A stretch of 64,000 nucleotides of DNA from Desulfurella amilsii (lineage in GTDB: Bacteria; Campylobacterota_A; Desulfurellia; Desulfurellales; Desulfurellaceae): assembly GCF_002119425.1 (NCBI RefSeq), contig NZ_MDSU01000018.1:124001-188000 (forward strand). The letters are read 5' to 3'. Under the pieces are notes generated by a model, which did no database searches, had not been told where the DNA came from, and saw only the letters and a list, made by a program, of their open reading frames with translations. Made by a program: the position numbers and the translations under genes. Below are positions 17,798-27,567 of the stretch, piece after piece; positions within the stretch are counted from its first letter, which is position 1; every line of letters starts with the position of its first letter.

Positions 17798-19897
17798 ATG
17801 ATGCGATCACTTTGGAGCGGCGTTTCTGGGCTTCAGACTAGTCAAGATTTCATGGATGTTGTGGGAAATAACGTAGCAAATGTAAATACAGTAGGCTATA
17901 AGGCAAGCCAGATTAATTTTAGCGACGTTTTGGCACAAACTTTAAGCGGGGCAACTGGTCCTCAAGGTGCTTTAGGCGGTATGAACCCAATGCAAATAGG
18001 TCTTGGCACACAGGTGGCAAGTACAAGTAAAAACTTTTCTCAAGGCAGTTTGCAAACTACAAATGTTACCACTAATTTAGCTATTCAGGGCAACGGCTTT
18101 TTTATTGTGAGTCCAGACAATGGAAATACTTATAGTTACACACGAGCGGGTGACTTTACATTTGATGCAAAAGGCAACCTTGTAACACCTACAGGTGATG
18201 TTGTTCAAGGATGGCTAGCCAACAATACCACTCACTTAATAAACACTGCCTCTACAATTCAAGGAATAAATATACCCCAAAATATGACGGTACCAGCAGG
18301 CGTTACTAAGAATGTATCAATGAGCGGGAACTTAGATGGAGGCCAAACCGTTCAAACTTCTGAACTAACAGCAATAACACCAAGTCTTGAAAATTCTACA
18401 GGCGCAATAAACATGAATTCGATATATAATTCGAATGGCAATCTTATAGGTGTAGGTCAAACAACAGCAACGGCTGCGGTGGGAGCGGGTAGTGATACTG
18501 TAAGTGGTCTTTATGATATCAACGGCAACCAGATAGGAAGTAATTGGACGGTCACTGTAGGTGGTACAACCTTAACTCCCACCCCTGCCACCTTATCGGA
18601 TTTGGCTAATGCCTTGGCTCCTAGTGGTACCACAGCTACAATTACACCAGGCGGCGAGATACAGATAAGTAGTACTGGTGGAACAACCTTGCCCACAATT
18701 ACAAGTTCTAACCCTGTCTTAAACGGCATTTTATCTAATTTGTCTGGAAAGACGATTCCTGCTGGTGGCACCATAACAAGCCTGCCTTTTTTTTCAACAC
18801 CTGGTGATACTGTAGCTATGAGCTTTGATGGAGGAGCCAATTACAATACTTACATATACGGTAGCGGTACAGGTGGTGGTGGTACTAGAAATTCTACTAC
18901 AGGAATTATGTCTGGTAATGTGCAATATTTTACAACACTCGATGACTTAAAAAGTGATATTAATACTGACATTAATGATAATTCTGCTACTCCGCCAATT
19001 AATAATGCCACCGTAACACTCAACTCAAGCGGCGAAATGCAGATTGTGCCGACCACCGGATCTAATTTATCTTCCATAGGTCCTGTTTACTCAAATAATT
19101 CAAACCTTGCAACAATTTTGGGTACTTTATCTGGACAAGTTCAGCAAACAGGTTCCACAAGCCAGCCGTTTATGGCAGACACATACTCCACATCTGTAGC
19201 TGTATACGACTCATTAGGCAATAAGCACGATGTTACCTTTAACTTTGCAAAAACAAACTATAATCCTTCAACTAATCATACTCAGTGGGAATGGTACGCT
19301 ACAGCGCCAAGTTCAGGCTCCTCAACGCCTACATTAACAAATGCAAGCGGACAAATTACCTTCGACTCAACAGGAAAACTAGTTGGACTTACACCTCCGC
19401 TCGCAATAACGGCAAACTGGAACAACGGCACATCGCAGCAAGTGGTCAATTTGCATTTTGGAGATTTAAATACTTTCGACGGTCTTACACAATTTTCACT
19501 GCCGTCTCAAACTTCAAGCCTTACGCAAGATGGATACGCTGGCGGCAGTTTACAAAATATTATTGTCAACCAAAACGGTGTAATTAGCGGTATGTTCTCA
19601 AACGGTAAAAGTTATGCTTTAGGTCAAGTTTCACTTGCGACATTTAATAACAACGACGGCTTGTTGTCTGAAGGGAATTCTTTGTTTGAGGCAACGGCAA
19701 ACTCTGGCACACCAATAGTTACTACAGCAGGCACAGGTACTGCCGGTACGGTAATACCAAGCGAGTTGGAAGAAAGCAATGTAGACTTAGGCACAGAGTT
19801 TACAAATATGATTATAGCAGAGCGCGCCTACCAGGCAAACGCAAGGACACTCAGCACATCAGACACAATGCTGCAGTCTTTGCTTAATATTCAGTAA
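17798..19897 (+). CDS. flgE: Flagellar hook protein FlgE, copy 2 (longer paralogue)
   Basis: A 699-residue second hook protein, 14 bases after the first, with AAGGAGG upstream of a double ATG (17798 or 17801). It keeps the same N-terminal NNVANVNTVGYKAS, the AIQGNGFFIV and YTRAGDFTFDAKGNL segments, and a C-terminal SNVDLGTEFTNMIIAERAYQ. Compared with copy 1 it carries a large extra central section (about residues 220-370) rich in Gly, Thr, Ser and Pro, probably an additional surface domain. Both copies look intact, so either both enter the hook or one is used under other conditions. Confidence 0.9.
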   Translation: MMRSLWSGVSGLQTSQDFMDVVGNNVANVNTVGYKASQINFSDVLAQTLSGATGPQGALGGMNPMQIGLGTQVASTSKNFSQGSLQTTNVTTNLAIQGNGFFIVSPDNGNTYSYTRAGDFTFDAKGNLVTPTGDVVQGWLANNTTHLINTASTIQGINIPQNMTVPAGVTKNVSMSGNLDGGQTVQTSELTAITPSLENSTGAINMNSIYNSNGNLIGVGQTTATAAVGAGSDTVSGLYDINGNQIGSNWTVTVGGTTLTPTPATLSDLANALAPSGTTATITPGGEIQISSTGGTTLPTITSSNPVLNGILSNLSGKTIPAGGTITSLPFFSTPGDTVAMSFDGGANYNTYIYGSGTGGGGTRNSTTGIMSGNVQYFTTLDDLKSDINTDINDNSATPPINNATVTLNSSGEMQIVPTTGSNLSSIGPVYSNNSNLATILGTLSGQVQQTGSTSQPFMADTYSTSVAVYDSLGNKHDVTFNFAKTNYNPSTNHTQWEWYATAPSSGSSTPTLTNASGQITFDSTGKLVGLTPPLAITANWNNGTSQQVVNLHFGDLNTFDGLTQFSLPSQTSSLTQDGYAGGSLQNIIVNQNGVISGMFSNGKSYALGQVSLATFNNNDGLLSEGNSLFEATANSGTPIVTTAGTGTAGTVIPSELEESNVDLGTEFTNMIIAERAYQANARTLSTSDTMLQSLLNIQ

Positions 19898-19913
19898 TCT
19901 AAAGTAAACTTGA

Positions 19914-19954
19914 GATGTTTTACACAATGTAACTTAATTTTTGTGTAAAACATC
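19914..19954 (+). repeat. 13-bp perfect inverted repeat between flgE2 and flgN
   Basis: GATGTTTTACACA at 19914-19926 pairs perfectly with TGTGTAAAACATC at 19942-19954 around a 15-base loop. There is no T tract after it. It lies inside the flagellar operon and may be a partial terminator, an mRNA-stabilising hairpin or an operator. Confidence 0.6.
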
Positions 19955-19981
19955 CGATTTACTTTTATGGAGGCTGTAAAA

Positions 19982-20392
19982 ATGCAAGAACAATTAGAAC
20001 CTATTTTTCAAAACATAATAGCTTTTTATGATGAATTGATAGAGATTACCAAAAAAGAAACGGTCTGTTTGACATATATAGAAATAGACGGTTTAGAAAC
20101 ACTTATTAAAGATAAAAAAATTATATCGCAAAAAATAACTACAAGCATAAGGTGCCTTGGCGAATTATTGAAACAAGAGGATAAAGAAAAATTTTCTAAT
20201 TACATTTATACAATCAAAGAGTTAAGCGATAAGCTTAATTATCAAAACAAAATAAACGCGCAAATAGCACAGCAGCACATCGCTTTTTCGCAGTCTATGA
20301 TAAATCTTTACTTGGGCTTTAAAAAAGTCAGTCAAACTTATGATAAAAAAAGCTTTATGTTGTATAAAAGCGAAAACAATATAAGAGGTTAG
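19982..20392 (+). CDS. flgN: FlgN-like chaperone for FlgK/FlgL
   Basis: A small, helical, charged protein (136 residues) just before flgK and flgL, the exact place of FlgN, the export chaperone that escorts those two junction proteins. Its sequence is compatible with FlgN: an all-helical body with LIKDKKIISQKI and a C-terminal helix QSMINLYLGFKKVSQTYD. The ATG at 19982 is chosen because GGAGG at 19969-19973 is correctly spaced for it. An earlier ATG at 19967 overlaps that ribosome site. Identification rests on context and general character more than on strict motifs. Confidence 0.7.
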   Translation: MQEQLEPIFQNIIAFYDELIEITKKETVCLTYIEIDGLETLIKDKKIISQKITTSIRCLGELLKQEDKEKFSNYIYTIKELSDKLNYQNKINAQIAQQHIAFSQSMINLYLGFKKVSQTYDKKSFMLYKSENNIRG

Positions 20393-20393
20393 C

Positions 20394-22169
20394 ATGCCTT
20401 CGATTTTTGATGCACTAAATATCGGCACAAGCGGACTTAATGTTGCCCAAAATGCCATAAATATTACAGGAAACAATGTGGCAAACGCAAACACGCCCGG
20501 CTATACAGATGAGTCTCCAACAATTACTGAAAGTTATCCTACAAATACGCCAACAGGCCAGTATGGTTTAGGCGCAACTATTCAAACAATAACTTCGTCT
20601 CGCAACCAGCTGCTTGATAGTACGCTAAACCAGCAGCTAAATTCGCAGGCTTATTATCAAACCTTAAACGACAATTTATCTCAAATACAAAACATATTTA
20701 ACGAAACAAAGGGGACTGGTTTAGCTACTGCTTTAAACAATTTTTTCAGCTCATGGCAAACACTATCTTCTAGCCCTGACCTTGCTACCGCAAGAGGGCA
20801 GGTAATACAAAGCGGTCAAACACTTGTGCAAGCTATCCAGTCAAGCTATAGCTCGCTTCAACAGCTAAACAGCAATCTAAATTCTCAGGTGGTTTCGAAT
20901 ATAAATCAGATTAATACGCTCACAAAAAACATAGCCAATATTAACGACGAGATAAAGTTAGCCTCTCTATCGCCAAGTCAATCGGCTAATACATTGATTG
21001 ATCAAAGAAATCAGCTTGTTCAGCAATTGCAAAAAATAGCTAATGTTACAGTTTTAAGCAATACTTACTCATCTGGTAGTCAAGGTCAGTCAATAGGCGC
21101 CAATCAAAATGAGATGACTATACTTTTAGGTGGGATGCCTATTGTCTCTGGAATAAATTCTACCAATCTTACTACACAAGCCTCAAGCAGTGGTAAAAAT
21201 GTAGACGTTGTTTTTAATGGACAGGCAATAACAAATAAAATTACAGGTGGAAGTTTAGGGGCAGTAATACAGCTTGCTAATCAAACTAGTCCTTCTAATT
21301 CTAGCAATCCTAGTGCCCCAAATACAATTAACTATATGGATACTCTAAATACGCTTGCAAACTCAATCATAAACCAAGTAAACATTTTGCACTCAGGTGG
21401 CAGCGGCCTTAGTGCATATACGCAAACTCAAGGCACATATGCACTAACAAGCGCATCAAATCCAGTTTCTCAATCAGAACAAGCGGGTGTAAATTTACCC
21501 ATAAAGGATGGCACATTAAGCGTAAATGTCTACGATTCAAATAATAATCTGGTAAATACCGTTTCTATAGCTATCGGCAGCAATGATTCATTTAGCACAA
21601 TTTCACAGAAGTTTAACAACGCTTTAGGCCAATACGGTATTTCAATGAGTTTATCGGGAATTTCTCAAGGCAACGTCCAAATCACATCCAATAACGGCAA
21701 TCAATTCTCTTTTGCAGGTGATACTTCAAACTTTTTAGCATCAGTTGGTATCAATACCTTCTTTAGAGGTACTAATGCTTCAAATATTGGCGTTAACTCA
21801 GTAGTAGCAAACGACCAAAGCAAAATTGCAGCAGGAGAGTCCCTATCCCCTGGCGATAATTCCAATGCTTTAGCTATTGCAAACCTTCAAACACAAAATG
21901 TCATGGACTCAAATACGCAAACAATTAATCAGTATTATGAGTCTTTCGTAGGTCAAATTGGTTCACTTGCTCAATCTAACCAGAATATACTAAATTCTCA
22001 AAACTCTATGGTGAGTCAGACGCAAAGTTTGGTACAATCTCAAGAGGGTGTATCATTAGATCAAGAAGCGGCAAATCTTATAAAATACCAAATGGCATAT
22101 CAGGCATCGGCTCAGTTTATATCAATTGTTAATCAGATGACGCAATCATTAATAAATATGGTGCAATAG
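20394..22169 (+). CDS. flgK: Flagellar hook-filament junction protein FlgK
   Basis: A 591-residue FlgK (hook-associated protein 1). The N-terminus has FDALNIGTSGLNVAQNAIN and NNVANANTPGYTDE. The FlgK-specific segment ALNNFFSSWQTLSSSPDLA lies near 110-128. The C-terminus has GVSLDQEAANLIKYQMAYQA and ends in a helix to NMVQ. It forms the first ring of junction subunits between hook and filament. GAGG precedes the ATG 2 bases after flgN. Confidence 0.94.
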   Translation: MPSIFDALNIGTSGLNVAQNAINITGNNVANANTPGYTDESPTITESYPTNTPTGQYGLGATIQTITSSRNQLLDSTLNQQLNSQAYYQTLNDNLSQIQNIFNETKGTGLATALNNFFSSWQTLSSSPDLATARGQVIQSGQTLVQAIQSSYSSLQQLNSNLNSQVVSNINQINTLTKNIANINDEIKLASLSPSQSANTLIDQRNQLVQQLQKIANVTVLSNTYSSGSQGQSIGANQNEMTILLGGMPIVSGINSTNLTTQASSSGKNVDVVFNGQAITNKITGGSLGAVIQLANQTSPSNSSNPSAPNTINYMDTLNTLANSIINQVNILHSGGSGLSAYTQTQGTYALTSASNPVSQSEQAGVNLPIKDGTLSVNVYDSNNNLVNTVSIAIGSNDSFSTISQKFNNALGQYGISMSLSGISQGNVQITSNNGNQFSFAGDTSNFLASVGINTFFRGTNASNIGVNSVVANDQSKIAAGESLSPGDNSNALAIANLQTQNVMDSNTQTINQYYESFVGQIGSLAQSNQNILNSQNSMVSQTQSLVQSQEGVSLDQEAANLIKYQMAYQASAQFISIVNQMTQSLINMVQ

Positions 22170-22180
22170 GAGTTATTATT

Positions 22181-24550
22181 ATGAGAATAACTAATTCTAT
22201 GCTTTTTAATAACTTTCTAGCAAATTTGGATAATATCAATACTCAGCTTTACAATACACAAACTCAAATGGCAACAGGCAAAAGTATCAACAATCTATCA
22301 GATAACCCAACAGCACTATCACAAGTAATGTCAATACAAAATATACAAGATCGTTTTACCCAATACACATCAAATATTAATTATGCAAATTCTACTCTCT
22401 CAGCTCAAGATACGGCAACGAAAGATATCAGCAGCGTATTGCAAAATGCTGGCTCTTTGGTGGTGCAGGCAGCAAACGCTACAAACGATACGGCAAGCAA
22501 CACTGCTATTGCACAGCAGCTTGCAGCCGTAGAATCAGAAATAAAAAATGGCGCAAACACCATGTTTGGCGGTAATTACCTATTTAGCGGTTTTTTAACA
22601 AATACAGCACCTGTGCAAAACATCACGCAGCAGGCGGTTATCACATCATCAAATAATAATTTCCAAATAACCACATCAAAAAGTTTTAGCGACCTGAATC
22701 AACTGAAAAGCGGGGCATATTCAATTAGTATTGATAACAGTGGAAATCTTACAATCAAGCAAAATGGGAATCCAGTTCCTATAAGCTCAGACGGCGTTGA
22801 TAGAAGTTTTGCTGGCGGCAATACACTATCCACATCTGTAAATGTCGCAAATATTATAAATAATGGCGGCGGTTGGTTTGATACAGGAAGAGGTGTTAAG
22901 ATTTACATACCTGCAAATGGTAGTAGTGCAACATTTAATTACACGCAGGGTGGCAATAATGTATATGCTGGCGATAGCAACAACCTTTCTATTGCCTACT
23001 CAGATGGTCTAACTACGCCCATTACGATAAACGCTCAAGATATGCTCTACCAGCAACACAAAATACTGCAGTCAAACAACCAGCTTTTAAATTCTTCCAA
23101 TAACCCAGCAACAGCTCAAACATTACTAACAGACCTGCATCTATCTAATGCTTTGGGTAATGTATCCTTGCAAACAGGCCAAACTATTTCGATTACAGGC
23201 ACAGACCATGATGGCAATGTAGTATCTGGCAGCGGTTTTACTGTATCAGCTAACGCAACAGTTTCTCAATTATTAAATTACATAACAAATCTTAAAACAA
23301 AAGAAGTTTTGCAAAACAATAAGGTTTTAACACTCCAAGACGGCTTGCTCGCAACAAGCGCAACAACACTCAATAGTATTGTTGGGGTAAATAGCTCTAT
23401 TACTATTTCTTTAGCAAATACAAACTCGAATATAAGCACAACGTTTAGTGCTGGCTCTACTATCGCAAATGTTTTGTCGTTTTTTAAAAATCAAGGCTAC
23501 AGCGCGACTATTTCACATGGTTTAATCCAAATCCAAGATAACTCAACAGGTTCAAATAATCTTAATGTATCAATAAAAACACAAGCAAATGGTATTCCAG
23601 TTTTTGGCCTTTTTACACCTATAAGCGATGGTGCAGGCGAGGGGTTTAACAGTTCTGTAGTATCTGCAACTATGGATAATGGCCATATCGTTATACAAGA
23701 CTTGCGCGGCGGTGCGAGCAAGCTAAATTTATCTATCAATGTTTTAGATAGCAACAATAAAAATAGTAATAACATCTTTGGCGTTTTCAACACAATTGCG
23801 CAAGGAGGCGGCATTAATATTTTTGACTCATTCGATAATGCCCAGGCAGCTGTATTAGGTCAAAGTGTCAATCAAATTTCAAAAGCCACGGGTTTTAGCG
23901 GCGGCTCTACGCTAACACCAACAGTTTCTGGCTACTATACGGGAAATAATTCCGATCAATGGACATTTACAGTAACAAGTACTGCTTCAGGCGGATCTAC
24001 ATCAAGTATCGCAAATCTAAGTTCTGTTGGTAATTCAGCTGCAATAACAATCACAAACTCTAGTGGCGTTAGTCTTGGAACAATAGATATTTCCGTAAAC
24101 AGTCATGGTCGATTTAACATATCTGTGCTTGACTCAAGCGGAAACATTACTTCAACAATACTTTCAGCTGCTAATTTAAGCAATATTAAATTACCAGATG
24201 GATTAACGCTTAACCTTTCAAAAGCAGGTGTAACTCCAATATTAAAAGACGGTGATTCGTTTTCTGTTACACTTACCAATATGCTTCAGCAGTCTATTAC
24301 AAATATACAAAATTCTCTGTCTCAAGTGGATGCAAACCGTTCTGTAATCGGTGCATATGAGCAGCGCATGCAACTTGCCCAAACGCGCATAAACAATACG
24401 TCGCTATCAAACTCACAAACACTTTCAAATCTTCAAGATGCAAACTACGCTCAAGTAATTAGCAATTACGAACAAGAGATCACAATTATGCAGGCTTTAA
24501 TGCAGAGCTTTGCAAAAGTAAATCAATTAAGTTTGTTTAATTATATATAA
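22181..24550 (+). CDS. flgL: Flagellar hook-filament junction protein FlgL (long form)
   Basis: A 789-residue FlgL (hook-associated protein 3). The flagellin-like N-terminus RITNSMLFNNFLANLDNI and ATGKSINNLSDNPTAL, and the C-terminal TSLSNSQTLSNLQDANYAQV, show the family. Between them a 500-residue middle of beta-rich repeats makes it more than twice the enterobacterial length of about 317. Long FlgL proteins are known in Campylobacterota. It is the last gene of the operon; no flgM or csrA follows, because the accessory island begins 66 bases later. Confidence 0.9.
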   Translation: MRITNSMLFNNFLANLDNINTQLYNTQTQMATGKSINNLSDNPTALSQVMSIQNIQDRFTQYTSNINYANSTLSAQDTATKDISSVLQNAGSLVVQAANATNDTASNTAIAQQLAAVESEIKNGANTMFGGNYLFSGFLTNTAPVQNITQQAVITSSNNNFQITTSKSFSDLNQLKSGAYSISIDNSGNLTIKQNGNPVPISSDGVDRSFAGGNTLSTSVNVANIINNGGGWFDTGRGVKIYIPANGSSATFNYTQGGNNVYAGDSNNLSIAYSDGLTTPITINAQDMLYQQHKILQSNNQLLNSSNNPATAQTLLTDLHLSNALGNVSLQTGQTISITGTDHDGNVVSGSGFTVSANATVSQLLNYITNLKTKEVLQNNKVLTLQDGLLATSATTLNSIVGVNSSITISLANTNSNISTTFSAGSTIANVLSFFKNQGYSATISHGLIQIQDNSTGSNNLNVSIKTQANGIPVFGLFTPISDGAGEGFNSSVVSATMDNGHIVIQDLRGGASKLNLSINVLDSNNKNSNNIFGVFNTIAQGGGINIFDSFDNAQAAVLGQSVNQISKATGFSGGSTLTPTVSGYYTGNNSDQWTFTVTSTASGGSTSSIANLSSVGNSAAITITNSSGVSLGTIDISVNSHGRFNISVLDSSGNITSTILSAANLSNIKLPDGLTLNLSKAGVTPILKDGDSFSVTLTNMLQQSITNIQNSLSQVDANRSVIGAYEQRMQLAQTRINNTSLSNSQTLSNLQDANYAQVISNYEQEITIMQALMQSFAKVNQLSLFNYI

Positions 24551-24616
24551 AAACCTCTAACGCGACATAATTAATCAGCTATAGCAAGATTTGTTTTCAA
24601 GATTGTTGTTTTTGAA

Positions 24617-24660
24617 GGTTGGTGCGCCTGTAGGGATTCGAACCCCCAACCGACGGATCC
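24617..24660 (-). repeat. Left attachment-site repeat (3' fragment of tRNA-Arg)
   Basis: The copy reads from the anticodon-side stem to the encoded CCA of tRNA-Arg(TCG). Position 24631 is T where the intact gene has G, which would break the 49-65 pair of the T arm. It is therefore a relic, not part of a working tRNA. Confidence 0.8.
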
Positions 24661-24819
24661 ATACTTCTTTGAACCATACTTATCACTTCATGAACTATAC
24701 TACAAAGTGAAATGCGCAAAAAAAGCCACAGAAATTCTAGACTACGGCTACCAAAAAGCTATCGAATACCTAAAAGACAGTGAAGGCAACCAGCCAAAAA
24801 AGGCTAAGGTGGGGCTTTA
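24661..24819 (+). pseudogene. 3' end of a lost gene (possibly patatin-like)
   Basis: Directly inside the left att repeat an open frame encodes FFEPYLSLHELYYKVKCAKK, then ATEILDYGYQKAIEYLKDSE, and stops at 24819. There is no start codon or upstream part. The GY-x-x-A-x-x-Y-L ending after an EP-x-LS segment resembles the C-terminus of patatin-like phospholipases, but the match is weak. It is most likely the tail of a gene cut by the integration or a later deletion. Confidence 0.3.
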
Positions 24820-24946
24820 GGGAAAATAGACATATAATTACCTAACTTTCCCCATCTTTTTATGCACCACATAAAAAATTCTTTATTATAAGCATTTTTT
24901 ACTTGATATTTTACCTTTGTAGTGTATATAGCATACACTAGTCTTT

Positions 24947-25536
24947 TGTAAGAAAAATAAAAAAGAAAGATGCGGTTTATCTTGCCGAAGTTGAAAATTA
25001 CCGCGAAGGCAAAAAAGTAAAACAGAAGGTAATAAGATATATAGGCAAAGAGGTAGAAGGAGAAGTTGTAAGAAGGGTGGATTCAAAATCAATAGAGATA
25101 GAATCCGTAAAACAATATCTGGATTACAAAATACTTCATTTGATATCCAATGAGATGGGATTAACGGAAGTTTTGGGAAAATATGCGAAATATATCCTAC
25201 TTTTAGTTTATACGCAGATTATTTCCCGCAAATCTATTTACAGGCTCCCTGAATATATTGAGCAAACAACTTTAAAAGAACTGTTGGGCCTCGTGCAACT
25301 CAAAAATACAAAGGTATATGCAACTGATTTTGATTTTATGGAAGGTAAACTAATTGCAGTTTATAATCCAGAGATAGAACTTATCAAAAGAAACCACGCT
25401 ATAGAATCCGGCAGATTCGATTCCGATAAAGCAAGGTATATGGGTTACTCCAAAAGAAGGCTTTAGTTGGTCTAAAATCGTTACGTTTACTAAAGAACAG
25501 CAGGTAATTTTAAAACATTTAGGTTGTAGTGTATAA
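24947..25536 (+). pseudogene. IS1634-like (IS4 superfamily) transposase remnant
   Basis: The N-terminal part (FVRKIKKKDAVYLAEVENYREG, KVKQKVIRYIGKEVEGE) matches the start of IS1634-group transposases. The frame continues through SVKQYLDYKILHLI and YAKYILLLVYTQIISRKSIYRLPEYIE. A jump then joins VQLKNTKVYATDFDF to a late segment ESGRFDSDKARYMGYSK, so most of the catalytic core is deleted. After a stop near 25464 the true C-terminus (FTKEQQVILKHLGCSV) follows in another frame. No start codon is evident. It cannot make an active enzyme. Confidence 0.65.
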
Positions 25537-26224
25537 AAAAAGGGTGGAAGTTAGGTAATATATACAATAGAACTTCTTTAAATTTTTCCAAATTTCTTTG
25601 AGGAACATTTATTCTCATGTCTATTTCTTCTCTAAAATTTTTTCTAAAACCATAACGCAACTTCTTTACTATATAAAACAAAGCTTAAATATAATTTACA
25701 AATCTAAAATTGTTATAATACTTTTTGGCAATAAGTCAATTAATCATAAGTGAAAAAAAGTGTCAATTTTTTTGGGGGGCAAAAATAGTATAAAAACAAT
25801 ATTTTTTAAGGTATTCATAAATTAAGTTTTTAAGTGTTGGTTTTTAATAGCGACTACGCAAAAAAATTTTTCTACAATAAAGAAAAATATTCTTCCAGCT
25901 TTAGATATTTTCGTTTCTCGAAGTTCAATATTCTCAGGTTAAGCTGTCCTCTTTTGTCAACTCAAAAATTTCTAATTTTTTATTCCTGATTTACGCTGCT
26001 TCCTCTATACCAGTCTTATAAACACTCATAGCTGTTTTATAGCATAGGATTGCATGAGGTCTTTTGTAATTGTAAAAGCTAACATATTCTTCTATACCAT
26101 CTCTAACCTCCTTAATCAATATTTTTGTGTATTTAGCTGTTTTTGCAATTATCTAATTGCGTTAATGTTCTATTAATGTAGCGTGAGTATAGTCCTCTTT
26201 AAGATTTAAAAATGGAGGTGTGTT
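25537..26224. other. Gene-poor stretch with an IS fragment
   Basis: Apart from the transposase fragment at 25941-26146 I see no gene here. The rest is AT-rich sequence without a convincing ribosome site or conserved protein, and ends in the leader of the small PepSY-like gene. Confidence 0.6.
25941..26146 (-). pseudogene. C-terminal fragment of an IS3-type transposase (repeat copy 1)
   Basis: On the minus strand it encodes KILIKEVRDGIEEYVSFYN and YKRPHAILCYKTAMSVYKTG with a stop at 25991-25993, the typical YI-x-FYN-x-x-RPH-x-x-L ending of the integrase-core OrfB. The 157 bases 25941-26097 recur almost unchanged at 50600-50756. Shorter pieces of the same 3' end lie at 28030, 31671 and 44992. 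Confidence 0.65.
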
Positions 26225-26428
26225 ATGAAAAACACAAAAAAACTAACGGCTTTAGGAGGACTTTTACTTACGACTTCGGCAGCAGGCATTGCAACGGCAA
26301 GCAATCAACTAAACGGCTCTATCAAAATCATGCATGATAACGAGGCAAACTATGCTGACCTTGCAAGTCTCACAATTGATCAGGCAGTGGCAAGCGCACT
26401 GAAGGCTCAGCCCGGAGTATTAAAATGA
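26225..26428 (+). pseudogene. Truncated exported PepSY-domain protein
   Basis: A 67-residue frame with a clean ribosome site (ATGGAGGTGTGTT before the ATG). It has an N-terminal signal-like segment (basic KNTKK, then LGGLLLTTSAAGIATAS), followed by LTIDQAVASALKAQPGVLK. The last part matches the opening of PepSY domains, where a helix with A-x-x-x-AL precedes PG-x-V. The domain then breaks off because the stop codon overlaps the ATG of the next gene (ATGA). It looks like the 5' piece of a PepSY gene fused by deletion to a glycosyltransferase. A short functional exported peptide cannot be excluded. Confidence 0.5.
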
Positions 26429-27447
26429 AAATTCTTCATTTAGACACACAAAAAGGTTTTCGCGGTGGCGAGCAGCAGTTAATATACCTCGCACTTGGCT
26501 TAAGGGAACTTGGTGTAGACTCTATAATAGCCTGCTGTGATGAGCTATCCAAAAAAGCGCGCACACTGGGCTTTGAGACCATAGATTCAAAAAACTTCTA
26601 CAAACTCCTAAATGCAGCAAGAAAATGCGATATTTTACATGCTCATGCCTCAAATGCCCACACTTTGGGTGTTGTCTTAAAATTACTCACAAAAAAGCCG
26701 CTTGTTTATACAAGAAGGGTAGATTACAAGCAAAAAAAGACTTCAAAAATAAAGTACATGCTAACAGATAAAGCTGTGAGTGTTTCTAATGCTGTTAAAC
26801 AGGTTCTGTATATAAATTATCGCACCTTCACTGAAGTTATCTATGACGTTGTAGACTTTAGTCTGCTTAATCAAGTTGACCCTCAAAAAGTAGAAGCTAT
26901 TAAAAAAAAGTATAAATACCCAATAATTGGCAATATAGGGGCGCTTACTGAACAAAAAGACCACAAAACCTTAATTGATGCAGCAAGTCTGCTTGATAAA
27001 ACATACACCTTTTTAATATTGGGCAAAGGGGAACTCAAAGAAGAACTAGAAAATTACGCAAAACAAAAAGGTGTTGATAATGTAGTATTTTTAGGCTTTA
27101 GGCAAGACATACAAAACTACTTGGCTGCATTTGACTTGTTTGTAATTTCATCGCAGAATGAAGGTTTATGCTCAAGTATACTGCAGGCTTTTTTATTTAA
27201 AATACCAACTGTTGCTACAGATGCAGGCGGTATTATTGAGCTTATTGGCAACAACCAAAGAGGCTTAATTGTGCCGATAAAAGACGCTAAAGGGCTTGCT
27301 CTTGCAATAGATAAACTAATTTCAAATACTGAGCTTTCAAAAAAACTAGTAAATGAGGCCTATGAGTTTGCAAAAGACTTTAACTACAAAATAATGTCTC
27401 AAAAATATTTAGATATATACAAAAAACATGCATTCATGAGAGTATAA
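26425..27447 (+). CDS. Glycosyltransferase family 4 protein
   Basis: A 340-residue GT-B glycosyltransferase. The N-terminal acceptor domain has HLDTQKGFRGGEQQLIYLA. The C-terminal nucleotide-sugar domain has IGNIGALTEQKDHKTLIDA, the GKGELKEELENYAK segment, the retaining-enzyme E-x7-E motif in SSQNEGLCSSILQAFLFKIP, and ATDAGGIIELI. It probably works on lipopolysaccharide or another surface glycan; donor and acceptor cannot be told. Its start overlaps the stop of the PepSY fragment. Its last codons and stop (ATGAGAGTATAA) coincide with the left end of a short repeat element, so the natural C-terminus may be slightly altered. Confidence 0.83.
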   Translation: MKILHLDTQKGFRGGEQQLIYLALGLRELGVDSIIACCDELSKKARTLGFETIDSKNFYKLLNAARKCDILHAHASNAHTLGVVLKLLTKKPLVYTRRVDYKQKKTSKIKYMLTDKAVSVSNAVKQVLYINYRTFTEVIYDVVDFSLLNQVDPQKVEAIKKKYKYPIIGNIGALTEQKDHKTLIDAASLLDKTYTFLILGKGELKEELENYAKQKGVDNVVFLGFRQDIQNYLAAFDLFVISSQNEGLCSSILQAFLFKIPTVATDAGGIIELIGNNQRGLIVPIKDAKGLALAIDKLISNTELSKKLVNEAYEFAKDFNYKIMSQKYLDIYKKHAFMRV

Positions 27448-27548
27448 TATTCTTTGTGTAAACCTGTTTTCAGCTGCTCCCCTTTATCAAGTTAAAAATT
27501 GGGTTTGTCAAGTTTTTTGTGTAAACCTGCTTTTTACCTTCGTTTCCT
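27438..27548. repeat. Broken copies of the terminal-inverted-repeat element
   Basis: 27438-27465 is the left end of the element seen complete at 51883 (GAGTATAATATTCTTTGTGT, then AAACCT). 27513-27548 is the opposite end read in reverse (GTTTGTCAAGTTTTTTGTGT, then AAACCTGC). The middle is missing or replaced. Confidence 0.55.
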
Positions 27549-27567
27549 TATTTTTTTTATATGGGGC

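Noticed and set aside
18511-19077. Long open frames on the minus strand opposite flgE2
   Set aside because: They are hydrophobic shadows of Gly/Thr-rich codons in an intact hook gene, with no ribosome sites.
24617-24660. tRNA-like sequence that could be taken as a second tRNA-Arg
   Set aside because: Only the 3' half is present, with a T-arm mutation and no D arm or 5' acceptor strand; it is an att relic.
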